A stretch of DNA of 64,000 nt, taken from Thermogemmatispora sp042408735. GTDB lineage: Bacteria > Chloroflexota > Ktedonobacteria > Ktedonobacterales > Ktedonobacteraceae. The stretch lies in contig NZ_JBHOQV010000083.1 in assembly GCF_042408735.1 (NCBI RefSeq), positions 1-64,000 of the forward strand, in the 5' to 3' direction. Positions 34,649 through 42,613 of the stretch are shown here, piece by piece. The notes below the pieces were generated by a model that was given only the letters and a program-made list of their open reading frames with translations, searched no databases and was not told the DNA's origin. The position numbers and the translations under genes are program-made. Every line of letters starts with the position of its first letter. Within the stretch, counting starts at the first letter, position 1.

Positions 34649-35385
34649 CGCACTTCTCACACGGCCCAGATGAGGGCCGCGCCCTCCCCAGAATTCAAAC
34701 ACAAGAGATCAACGCGCTGCTGGCCTGGCACTCCGCGGGCACCAGCCTGATCCGCCGTGAGGCGGCCAGACGAGCTTTCAGAGGCCTGCCTTCTCTGAGT
34801 CAAGACTCGTGCCGTAGCAGACAGGAGGCATGTTGACCTTCCTCCCCCTTTTCGCGGGAGGTGCCAGGGATCGGCCCAGGCTCGCCAGGGAAAAGCCGGC
34901 CCTTTCTTCACTTCGCTCGGCAGGTCGCCTGCCTGATCCTGTCCAGCGCGCGGAAGCCGGTCTGCAGACCGATGAACATGCTGCAGCAGACGATAGACCC
35001 CTGTCACCACGACGCCTGCTGACTGTCTGGAAGAACTACTTTCCCATTCTAATCTGAGCGTAGGTAAAAGGCAATGGCGAACAAGAGCAAAAGGCCGTTC
35101 TCTCCTACCAGGTCGAATCTTGCCAGTATTAACCATAACAAAAAATAATACTGTTAAAGTATATAGAGTAAGGTCAGTTCGTTACGTTATGCCAGGCTGC
35201 TGCCAGACATCCTGTTTTCCGCTGCAGGGAGCGGGGAAAGCGATGAGGCTACAGATGAAAGAGCGAGCGGCGGCCAGGGGAAGCAGGGCCTCGAGCAAGG
35301 CCAGAGCCGAGCGAGACCACTGATAGCTCTGGTCTCTGCCCGGCCTCGCTCGGCTCCGGCCCAACCTGTGCCCGGTCCTGCCGAA
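34649..35385. other. Intergenic region, mostly without recognisable content
   Basis: About 740 bases. Positions 35128-35190 are strongly AT-rich, with TTAACCATAACAAAAAATAA and TGTTAAAGTATATAGAG, and include a TAACA-N11-TGTTA dyad. This is likely promoter DNA for the leftward zinc-ribbon gene, with a long leader. An open frame at 34657-35136 has no protein character. Confidence 0.4.
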
Positions 35386-36807
35386 TCAGGAAGAGGAGCG
35401 GCGGGCGGCGATAAAAGAGGCGTACCAGTATCCGCTATCCTTTATGATGCGCCGTTGCGTGGGGTAGTCGACGTAGACGATACCGAAGCGCTTGCTGTAG
35501 CCGAAAGCCCACTCGAAATTATCCAATAGCGACCAGACAAAGTAGCCGCGCACGGCTGCCCCTTCGGCGAGGGCCTCGCCGACGGCCTGGATATGCTGGC
35601 TCAGGTAAGCGACGCGGCGGCCATCGTGGACATGCTCATTACCGTCCCATTCGTCGCGGAAGGCCGCTCCATTCTCGGTCACCACCAGCGCCTTGGGCTG
35701 ATAATCCTGCTGAAGGCGCAGCAGGAGGTCCTTGAGGCCGGCGGGATAGACCTCCCAGCCCATTTCCGTATAACAGGCGCCGGGTACTGGAGCCACCGTC
35801 TCATGGGCCAGGCGCGCCGAGATTGGCTCTTCCCTGGTTGGCGAGCTGGCCCGTACCAGCAAGCGGGTATAATAATTCACCCCCAGGAAATCGCAGGGAG
35901 TCGCGATCACTTCCAGATCGGTCGCCTCCATCGCTGGCGGCTGGACCTGCAGGGCAGAGAAGAGAACTTCGGGGTAGCGTCCATGGTAGAGCGGCTCAAT
36001 GAACCAGCGGTTATGGAAGGCATCAGCCTGGAGAGCGCTTTCCTGCGTCTCGGGACGTCCGTCGGCAGGATAGACGGGGGTGAAATTCAAGACGATGCCT
36101 AACTGGGCGCCAGAGCGGGTAAAGGCCCGCAGGCGCGGCAGGGCCAGGCCGTGAGCCAGCAGCAGGTGATGGCCGGCGATAATGGCGGCTTGCAGGTCGC
36201 ACAGGCCAGGAGCGTGCTCGCCGGAGCCGTGGCCCAGATAGGCGCTACACCAGGGTTCGTTGAGCGTTGCCCACCAGCGGACACGGTCGCCCAGACGGCG
36301 GGCTACCACCTCTGCGTAGTCGGCGAAAGCCAGGGCCGTCTCGCGGTTGAGCCAGCCACCATCGGCCTGCAGCGCCAGGGGCAGATCCCAGTGGAACAGC
36401 GTAACCAGGGGTGTAATATTGTGAGCGAGCAAACAATCGACCAGGCGCTCGTAGAAATCGAGGCCGCGGCTATTGAGCTTGCCCCTGCCTTGAGGTAACA
36501 CGCGAGGCCAAGAGATAGAAAAACGGTAGGCGCCGATGCCCAGGCGCGCCATGAGGGCGACGTCCTCTTCCATGCGGTGATAGTGATCGGCGGCAATATC
36601 TCCGGTCTCCCCCTGGTAGGTCTTACCGGGTGTCCCCGCGAAGGCATCCCAAATGGAGGGGCCGCGCCCATCCTCGTAGGCGGCGCCCTCGACCTGGTAG
36701 GCCGAGGTGGCGACTCCCCACAAGAAATCGGGCGGAAAGCTGGCGTTGATTTCCCGGGCGTCGGGATAATGCTGCATAGCAGGAGCTGTGCGCGCTGGTT
36801 GACCCAT
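35386..36807 (-). CDS. bglA: GH1 family beta-glucosidase
   Basis: The protein is 473 residues, near the usual GH1 length. The acid/base is Glu184 in TLNEPW and the nucleophile is Glu378 in VTENGAAF. The substrate-binding HWDLPLALQ and C-terminal SLLDNFEWAFGYSKRFGIVYVDY are typical. There is no signal peptide, so it hydrolyses imported beta-glucosides in the cytoplasm. The frame is open to 36903, but the ATG at 36805-36807 is preferred because AAGGAGG lies 4 bases before it. The LacI-family gene upstream is separated by a strong terminator, so regulation would be in trans. No copy of the LacI operator was seen here. A perfect ATCATGCATGAT palindrome lies at 36981-36992. Confidence 0.95.
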   Translation of the reverse strand: MGQPARTAPAMQHYPDAREINASFPPDFLWGVATSAYQVEGAAYEDGRGPSIWDAFAGTPGKTYQGETGDIAADHYHRMEEDVALMARLGIGAYRFSISWPRVLPQGRGKLNSRGLDFYERLVDCLLAHNITPLVTLFHWDLPLALQADGGWLNRETALAFADYAEVVARRLGDRVRWWATLNEPWCSAYLGHGSGEHAPGLCDLQAAIIAGHHLLLAHGLALPRLRAFTRSGAQLGIVLNFTPVYPADGRPETQESALQADAFHNRWFIEPLYHGRYPEVLFSALQVQPPAMEATDLEVIATPCDFLGVNYYTRLLVRASSPTREEPISARLAHETVAPVPGACYTEMGWEVYPAGLKDLLLRLQQDYQPKALVVTENGAAFRDEWDGNEHVHDGRRVAYLSQHIQAVGEALAEGAAVRGYFVWSLLDNFEWAFGYSKRFGIVYVDYPTQRRIIKDSGYWYASFIAARRSSS

Positions 36808-37498
36808 TAATCCTCCTTGTTCAGGCGGAGCGGCAAGGCGCTGCCGCCTGGAATAGGGCAGTTCGTGCCGGACTGCGACCGGCTGAATCGCTGTGGCTGC
36901 CATAGATCGTGCCTCTATCTCCCCCGATACTATTGATGTAAACTCCGGATCTAGGACGACAGAGAATGGATCTTTTATCGATCATGCATGATTTGCTGCA
37001 TGTAGACCTGTCCCCTTCTGGTCAAGCGCCCAGCCTGGCTGAGGGTGGCGCTCCCCGTGGCTCCAGCGCAGCAGGGCCAGCAGACTGAGTTTGAAGAAGG
37101 ATGGGGCGACCGCAAGTGCAGTCGCCCCATCGGTTAGCGATTGGCGATTACCCCTGCGGCATCCCTGCCTGTCAAACTTACATCCATGTCTGCTTTCAGG
37201 CGAGAAGAAGCGTCCCTACTTAGCTGAAGGGGTAATAGGAATATATTTTTGTGTAAATGAACGAGAGAAGCAGAGGAGGCAGACGTTGCCTCTGGTCGCT
37301 CACTCGCTCAATCACGGCGCTGCCTGCTCTCTCTCGGTTGGTGGCCCGCACGAAGGCGCTTCACTGCGGCTCACTCCTCTCCTCCAGCAAGGGGGTTGCG
37401 ATCAACCCCTTGCTGATGAGGACGGACAACAGGACTACCGACAACAGCATGACCTGTATGGTCAGGCCAGCCAGCCCCATCATCCGCCACTAGCCCGG
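36808..37498. other. Intergenic region between the GH1 and LacI genes
   Basis: About 690 bases without a gene. It holds the 12-base palindrome ATCATGCATGAT (36981-36992, candidate operator for the glucosidase), the hairpin at 37100-37131 and a long-range pair ATTACCCC (37147-37154) / GGGGTAAT (37229-37236). Confidence 0.45.
37100..37131 (-). terminator. Strong hairpin downstream of the LacI gene
   Basis: GATGGGGCGAC and GTCGCCCCATC form a perfect 11-bp stem with a 10-base loop. On the minus strand it is followed by CTTCTTC, a modest T-rich tail. It lies about 370 bases beyond the LacI stop and would stop readthrough towards the glucosidase gene. Confidence 0.6.
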
Positions 37499-38605
37499 CT
37501 ACCCCTCTGACTTTGGCTCCTCACTGACAGTATGCTCCTGTTCCTGGTGGCGGGGCAGAAGCAAGGCTCCGCAGGATTCGCGAATCACCAGGCGAGTGGG
37601 AAGCTGAATGCGAATGGGTGGCTGAGGCCCACTCTCGGCGTCGGCCACGGACTGCTGTGGTTGCGCATGCAGTAGCGAGAGCAGCAGCTCGACGGCATTG
37701 CGTCCTATCTCGTAGAACGGCTGCTTAACGGTGGTCAATCTCGGCTTCACATGGGCCGAGAGAGGGATATCGTCGAAGCCGACAACGGCGATATCCTGTG
37801 GAATGCGCAGGCCCAGGGCCTCAGCGGCGCCCAGAAAGCCATAGGCCATCTGGTCATTGGCGATAAAGATGGCATCAGGGCGTTCTGAAGGCGACAACGA
37901 AGCCAGCGCCGTGGCGCAGGCCCGCCCACTGCTGGTCTCGAAGGTGCCGTTGAAGACGAGGGAGGGATTGAAGGGATAGCCGGCGTCATCGAGAGCCTGT
38001 CGGTAACCCTGATAGCGCTCCTGGACGCACCGGAACTCGGAGGGACCTTGCAGATGGGCAATCCGCCGATAGCCGAGGCGAATCAAGTGCATGGTGGCCT
38101 GATAAGCGCTGACGCGGTTATCAATGCCGACCGAAGGCAGCTCGGGGGCCGGTCCCTGGTCATCGATGACTACCACCGGCAGACCCTGAGTGGCAAGCTG
38201 CGTCAGGCGCGGAGTGAGCGACCCAGGTTGCAGAACCAACAGGCACGAGGTCAACCCCAAGGCCAGAATGCGGTTGACAATCGTGGAGGGACTCTGTCCG
38301 GCGTGAGTGCTGTAGAGAACGATCTCATAGTCAGTGTGCTCGATCGCCTCGGCAACGCCACGCAGAATCTCGGGAACGGTCGGCTGCGTCAAGGGCGGAG
38401 TCAGAACTCCTACCAGCCGGCTTCTTCCCCCCGCCAGTCCCGCAGCGGCCAGGCTGGGGACAAAGCCCTGCTCTTGCATGACACGCAGCACTCGCTCGCG
38501 AGTCTCGGCCTTTACATTACTGCGCTCGTTGAGGACTCGCGAGACCGTTGCCTTCGACACTCCTGCCAACCTGGCAATATCCTCGATCGTCACCTTCGGC
38601 TTCAT
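37499..38605 (-). CDS. LacI-family transcriptional repressor
   Basis: The protein has 368 residues. The N-terminal HTH is VTIEDIARLAGVSKATVSRVLNERS (residues 4-28), including the hinge region with the recognition-helix sequence KATVSRVLN. The periplasmic-binding-like core has LVGVLTPPL, VVVIDDQG, LIRLGYRRIAHLQGP, IFIANDQMAYGFLGAAEALG and VVGFDDIPLSAHVKPRLTT. The effector is probably a sugar. Its promoter has two close copies of a LacI-type operator (38695-38752), so it is almost certainly autoregulated. The nearby beta-glucosidase is the obvious candidate for its regulon, but I found no operator copy next to that gene. Confidence 0.93.
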   Translation of the reverse strand: MKPKVTIEDIARLAGVSKATVSRVLNERSNVKAETRERVLRVMQEQGFVPSLAAAGLAGGRSRLVGVLTPPLTQPTVPEILRGVAEAIEHTDYEIVLYSTHAGQSPSTIVNRILALGLTSCLLVLQPGSLTPRLTQLATQGLPVVVIDDQGPAPELPSVGIDNRVSAYQATMHLIRLGYRRIAHLQGPSEFRCVQERYQGYRQALDDAGYPFNPSLVFNGTFETSSGRACATALASLSPSERPDAIFIANDQMAYGFLGAAEALGLRIPQDIAVVGFDDIPLSAHVKPRLTTVKQPFYEIGRNAVELLLSLLHAQPQQSVADAESGPQPPIRIQLPTRLVIRESCGALLLPRHQEQEHTVSEEPKSEG

Positions 38606-38694
38606 ACTGCCGGCTCACTCCCTGCTGCATTCATATGCTCATCCTCTTTTCCCTCTCCAACAGCTTCCCTCGCCTCCCTCTCACCCTCTCCAGG

Positions 38695-38710
38695 ATGAAA
38701 GCGGTTTCAT
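38695..38710. promoter_or_regulatory. LacI-type operator, proximal copy
   Basis: ATGAAAGCGGTTTCAT is a near-palindrome of the TGAAA-CG-TTTCA type used by LacI-family regulators. It lies just downstream of the predicted transcription start of the lacI-type gene. Its centre is 37 bases from that of the second copy, about 3.5 helical turns. Confidence 0.85.
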
Positions 38711-38723
38711 TGCTTTCTACGTA

Positions 38724-38752
38724 AGCATAATATGAAACCGCTTTCATGTCAA
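38724..38752 (-). promoter_or_regulatory. Promoter of the LacI-family gene with operator in the spacer
   Basis: On the minus strand TTGACA (38747-38752, perfect) is spaced 17 bases from TATGCT (38724-38729, 4 of 6). The second operator, ATGAAACCGCTTTCAT read on the plus strand (38732-38747), fills the spacer, so a bound repressor would exclude RNA polymerase. Confidence 0.85.
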
Positions 38753-38772
38753 GGGGCAGCGGTAAGCAGAGG

Positions 38773-38798
38773 CCGCGGGACGATGACATGGCCCGCGG
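38773..38798 (-). terminator. GC-rich hairpin after the liv operon
   Basis: CCGCGGG (38773-38779) pairs with CCCGCGG (38792-38798) between the livF stop and the next promoter. There is no clear T-run, so termination is uncertain. It may instead insulate the two transcription units. Confidence 0.4.
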
Positions 38799-38811
38799 GC
38801 AGACCTGCTGT

Positions 38812-39636
38812 TCAGACTCCCAGGTAGGCGCTGCGCACGCGCTCGTTGTTCAGCAGCTCCCCGCCTGTTCCTGCCAGGACGATATGGCCGTTTTCCAGGA
38901 CATAGGCGCGGTCGGCTCGCTCAAGGGCAATCTGGACATCTTGTTCAACCAGCAGCAGGCTGAGTCCTTTCTCGCGGTGGATCCTATCGAGTGCATTCAG
39001 TAGATCGTCCACGACCTGGGGGGCCAGGCCCAGGGACAGCTCATCGATCAGCAGCAGTTCGGGATGGCTCATCAAGCCGCGTCCGATAGCGCACATCTGT
39101 TGTTCGCCGCCCGAGAGCGAGCCGGCCAGTTGGTGGCGGCGCTCCCGCAGGCGTGGCAGGAGAGCGTAGACCTCCTCCAACTCCTGCTTGGTGGCCTGCT
39201 GCGAGCCGGCGCGCCTGGTATAGGCGCCCAGCAAAAGGTTCTCCTCCACGGTCAGCGCGCTGAACAGGCGTCGACCCTGGGGGACATGACTCAAGCCCAG
39301 GCGTACAATCTCCTCGGCGCGCCGATGGGTAATCTCATGCCCGGCGAAGCAGATACGACCTGCCCAGGCTGGTACGAGGCCCGAGAGGGTGGCCAGCAAG
39401 GTCGACTTACCGGCTCCATTGGCCCCAATGAGGGCCACCAATTCGCCGGGACGCACCTCCAGCGAGACATCCCACAGGACGCGCGTCTCATCATAGCCAC
39501 TCTCCAGGTGCTCTACCTGCAGCAGGGTTTGCACCTGTGCCTGGGGTGGACTGGGGGCCGCCGTGAGCTGTCCAGGTGCTGGGCCGGGTCCTGAGTCGAG
39601 ATGGCCCGATTCTGAATGTGGCTCTGTCGGCTTCAT
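38812..39636 (-). CDS. livF: Branched-chain amino acid-type ABC importer ATPase 2
   Basis: This is a 274-residue ATPase. Walker A is GANGAGKST, the signature is LSGGEQQM and Walker B is LLLIDELSLGLAP. The LivF-type spacing (HVPQGRRLFSALTVEENLLLGAY) separates it from LivG. An N-terminal extension of about 35 Pro/Gly-rich residues is unusual. GGAGG sits 8 bases before the ATG. It is the last gene of livK-H-M-G-F and energises uptake with LivG. Confidence 0.95.
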   Translation of the reverse strand: MKPTEPHSESGHLDSGPGPAPGQLTAAPSPPQAQVQTLLQVEHLESGYDETRVLWDVSLEVRPGELVALIGANGAGKSTLLATLSGLVPAWAGRICFAGHEITHRRAEEIVRLGLSHVPQGRRLFSALTVEENLLLGAYTRRAGSQQATKQELEEVYALLPRLRERRHQLAGSLSGGEQQMCAIGRGLMSHPELLLIDELSLGLAPQVVDDLLNALDRIHREKGLSLLLVEQDVQIALERADRAYVLENGHIVLAGTGGELLNNERVRSAYLGV

Positions 39637-39638
39637 CC

Positions 39639-40493
39639 CTATTCCTCCTTCCTCTCCCTCTCTGGGACTGGGGTAGTGGGACCCTGGCGAGCCTGATGCT
39701 GGCGGGCATAGCGTTCGCCCAGGTAAGCTTCGATAACGCGCTGATCCGTTAGCACCTCCTCTGGCGGCCCTTCGACGATCTTTGTCCCCTGGTGCAGGAC
39801 CATGATGCGCTGTGACAGGCCCGTAATGGCCTGCATCACATGTTCAATGACCAGCACCGTCACCCCGCTTGCATGGATAGAGCGGATCAGAGCAATCGCC
39901 TGCTCCACCTCTGTACGAGTCAGGCCGGCCATCACCTCGTCGAGCAGGAGCAGCTCAGGTTCCATCGCCAGGGCCCTGGCCAGCTCCAGGCGCTTACGAT
40001 CGGCGACCGTGAGCTGGTCCGCCCGGAAGTGGGCCTTAGCTGCCAGCCCGACGCGCTCCAGCACCGCATCGGCCGCCTCGCGGGCAGCCGCCTGATTCAG
40101 GCCCCGGCGTCCGAAGAGAGAGCCGATCATCACGTTTTCGCGCACGCTCAGGCCCTTAAATGGTTGAGTCACCTGGAAGGTACGGGCAATGCCCAGATAG
40201 GCCCGTCGGTGAGGCGCCAGATGGCTGATATCCTGGCCGCGGTAGCGAATCTGCCCGCTGCTCAAGGGCAAGGAGCCGCTGATCAGGCTGATCATGGTCG
40301 TCTTGCCGGCGCCATTGGGACCGATAATGCCCACAATCTCGCCACGCCGCACGGTAAAGTCGAGCTGCCGGACGGCCGGCAGTCCGTCAAAGAACTTGCT
40401 CACGCCTCGCAGCTCCAGCAGGGGGTAAGATTCTCGCTGGCTCCCCGTTCCGGCTGGCTCAGACTCCGTTAGCGGCGATAACACGTCGGACAC
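39639..40493 (-). CDS. livG: Branched-chain amino acid-type ABC importer ATPase 1
   Basis: This is a 284-residue ATPase with Walker A GPNGAGKTT, Q-loop region ARTFQVTQPFKGLSVRENVM, and Walker B LLLLDEVMAGLTRTEVEQ, the LivG-type Walker B continuation. The ABC signature region reads LTVADRKRLELARAL, where most ABC ATPases have LSGGQ. The divergence is typical of LivG proteins. It starts with GTG at 40491-40493, with AAGGAG 8 bases upstream, and overlaps the livM end by 35 bases. Confidence 0.94.
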   Translation of the reverse strand: MSDVLSPLTESEPAGTGSQRESYPLLELRGVSKFFDGLPAVRQLDFTVRRGEIVGIIGPNGAGKTTMISLISGSLPLSSGQIRYRGQDISHLAPHRRAYLGIARTFQVTQPFKGLSVRENVMIGSLFGRRGLNQAAAREAADAVLERVGLAAKAHFRADQLTVADRKRLELARALAMEPELLLLDEVMAGLTRTEVEQAIALIRSIHASGVTVLVIEHVMQAITGLSQRIMVLHQGTKIVEGPPEEVLTDQRVIEAYLGERYARQHQARQGPTTPVPERERKEE

Positions 40494-41544
40494 GTCGCAC
40501 TCCTTCCGCCAGAAGCTGCCGGCGGCTCATCCCAGGGGCCAGCGGGCGCAGGAACTCCTGGGCCAGGCCCACCAGTCCCTGGGGTATAAAGATAGTGACA
40601 ATGGCGATCGTCAGGCCCAGCAGCGAATTATGGAACGCTGAGCCACTGATTTGGAACTGGAATGAAAGCAGCTCGAAGAGGATCGCGCTGACCAGCGGGC
40701 CGAGCAAAGTTCCTGCGCCGCCGAGGACGGTCAAAAGGACCATCTCCACTGAGATGCCGACATCGAAGACCGTCGGAGGATCGAAGCCGGTCGACCAGTA
40801 GGCGTAGAGGCCCCCGGCGAGCGCGGTGGGCACGGCGCTCAGCACAAAGGCCCCGATCTTGTACCAGTAAGTTGGAATGCCCATTGCCTCGGCGGTCTCT
40901 TCGCTCTCGCGAATAGCGATCAGGGCATAACCGGCTTTGCTGCGCGCCAGGTAGGCGGTGACCAGAAAGCAGACCAGGGCCAGCAGCCAGAAAAGCAAGT
41001 AAAAGGCCGTATCGGAGAGCGCCGGCAAGGGCAGCTCTACCTCGCCGCCGCTGCCGCCGACATTGCGAATGGCCACCAGTTCCCGCGTGGCCTCAGCGAT
41101 GCCCAAGGTGGCGATCGCGAAATAGTGGCCGCGCAAGCGAAGGACGGGTAAGCCGAGGAGAAAAGCCAGCAGGCCAGCGACCGCGGCGCCGGCCACGAGT
41201 CCGAGCCAGAACGACTGTCCAGCCAATATCAGCAGGCCCGTGGTATAGGCGCCGACGCCGAAAAAGAAGACATTTCCGAAGGAAGCGTAACCAGTGAAGC
41301 CCCCCAGAAAGTTCCAGCTCTGGGCCAGGGTAGCGAACATCAGAATCAGGGTCCAGGTATGCAGCGTAGCGGCATCGCCGCTGAGAGGAATCAGAGCCGC
41401 CAGGGCCAGTATAGTCAGACCCGTCAGCAGTGACCAGGGCCGGCGCCATTCTCCTTTGCGGGGGGCGAGCCTCTCCTGCTGCTCTGTCGTTGGCGCCGCG
41501 GCAGATCTGTGCGAAGTTGAAGGCTGCTGCCAGAATCCGGACAT
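40459..41544 (-). CDS. livM: Branched-chain amino acid-type ABC permease LivM
   Basis: This 361-residue permease has about nine helices after a 45-residue polar N-terminus. It carries the LivM-type motifs GYASFGNVFFFGVGAYTTGLL and the coupling-helix segment AIRESEETAEAMGIPTYWYKIGAF. LTVLGGAGTLLGPLVSAI near the C-terminus is also characteristic. It pairs with LivH to form the channel. Confidence 0.94.
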   Translation of the reverse strand: MSGFWQQPSTSHRSAAAPTTEQQERLAPRKGEWRRPWSLLTGLTILALAALIPLSGDAATLHTWTLILMFATLAQSWNFLGGFTGYASFGNVFFFGVGAYTTGLLILAGQSFWLGLVAGAAVAGLLAFLLGLPVLRLRGHYFAIATLGIAEATRELVAIRNVGGSGGEVELPLPALSDTAFYLLFWLLALVCFLVTAYLARSKAGYALIAIRESEETAEAMGIPTYWYKIGAFVLSAVPTALAGGLYAYWSTGFDPPTVFDVGISVEMVLLTVLGGAGTLLGPLVSAILFELLSFQFQISGSAFHNSLLGLTIAIVTIFIPQGLVGLAQEFLRPLAPGMSRRQLLAEGVRRVRRVIAANGV

Positions 41545-41596
41545 GGTGCCTGTTCCTTCCTCCCTCTCTTTCTGAAAAGCTGGCAGTTAGAGGCGC

Positions 41597-42469
41597 TCAG
41601 GCATAGAAGGCCTTGCCCAGGAGACCGCGCGGACGGAAGATCAGCACCAGGACCATCAGTGCGAAGGCGATAGCGTCGTCGTAGCCGGGGCCAATCCCCG
41701 GAAGCAGAGGCACGACAGTCTCAGCCAGGCCAAAGGCCAGTCCGCCAGCCAATGCTCCCCAGGGGGTGCCCAGGCCACCGAGCACCACGATCACAAAGGC
41801 CCGCAGCGTAAAGACTCCGCCTTGCGAGGGGTCGAAGGGATACAGCTCCACCAGCATCGCCCCTGCTGCTCCGGCCAGGGCCGCCCCCAGACCGAAGGTC
41901 AGCGCATAGATCCGATCGATGCGAATGCCCATCAGGCGCGCTGCATCGCGGTCCATCCCCGTGGCCAGAATAGCATTGCCCGTCCGGGTACGCTTCAGAA
42001 AAAGGCTGAGCGCGGCTGTCAGCGCGACCGCGATCGCTGCTGCCAGCAGGCGATCCAGAGGAATGTGCAGGCTTCCCAGCGTCAAGCCAAGGCCGCTGTA
42101 GGCCGTATTAATCGAGCGGCGGTCACTGGTGAAAAGCAGTTGGACCACATCCGCAATGAGCAGGTCAAGGCCAAAAGTTAACAGGAAGGTCACCAGAAAA
42201 GGCGCACGAATAACGCGGTTAATGGCCACGTATTGCACGGCCCAGCCCAGACCGAAGAGCGCGAGCATAGTCAAGGGAAGGCCGAGAAAAGGATCGATGT
42301 GGAGCTGGGTAAAGGCCCAGTAGGCAGTGTAGGCTCCGACCAGGATGAAGGCGCCGTGGGCGAGATTCACAATATTCATAATGCCCCAGACCAGCGAGAA
42401 GCCCAGGGCGACCGCGGCGTAGAGGCTCCCCAATAGCAGCCAGTTCACGATCACCTGCACGATCAGCAT
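41597..42469 (-). CDS. livH: Branched-chain amino acid-type ABC permease LivH
   Basis: This is a 290-residue permease with eight or nine helices. Motifs are ALGFSLVWGIMNIVNLAHGA near the N-terminus, MDRDAARLMGIRIDRIYALTF (coupling helix) and VIVVLGGLGTPWGALAGGL. The start is ATG 42467-42469, with GAGAGG 8 bases upstream. The TTG at 42490 lies inside a hairpin and is unlikely. Confidence 0.94.
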   Translation of the reverse strand: MLIVQVIVNWLLLGSLYAAVALGFSLVWGIMNIVNLAHGAFILVGAYTAYWAFTQLHIDPFLGLPLTMLALFGLGWAVQYVAINRVIRAPFLVTFLLTFGLDLLIADVVQLLFTSDRRSINTAYSGLGLTLGSLHIPLDRLLAAAIAVALTAALSLFLKRTRTGNAILATGMDRDAARLMGIRIDRIYALTFGLGAALAGAAGAMLVELYPFDPSQGGVFTLRAFVIVVLGGLGTPWGALAGGLAFGLAETVVPLLPGIGPGYDDAIAFALMVLVLIFRPRGLLGKAFYA

Positions 42470-42491
42470 CGCAGAAACCTCTCTTTGCAAG

Positions 42492-42571
42492 GGAAGCCTG
42501 CACCCAGGCAGGCTTCCAGCGGCTAATGCCAGCCTGGTCCTGGTCCAGACCGGCAGGCCGACCAGGACCAG
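42492..42571 (-). other. Two consecutive perfect hairpins between the binding-protein and permease genes
   Basis: CTGGTCCTGGTC (42534-42545) and GACCAGGACCAG (42560-42571) form a perfect 12-bp stem. GGAAGCCTGC (42492-42501) and GCAGGCTTCC (42508-42517) form a perfect 10-bp stem with a 6-base loop. Neither has a T-run. Such intercistronic hairpins typically protect the 3' end of the upstream message and give binding protein in excess over permease. Confidence 0.75.
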
Positions 42572-42613
42572 AAGCGGGCCGCTCTCTCAAGCGCATCAGC
42601 CAATGGAATGGGG

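Noticed and set aside
34657..35136. A 159-codon minus-strand frame upstream of the zinc-ribbon gene
   Set aside because: It is Arg/Ser-rich with no motif and no ribosome site, and it crosses an AT-rich promoter-like stretch.
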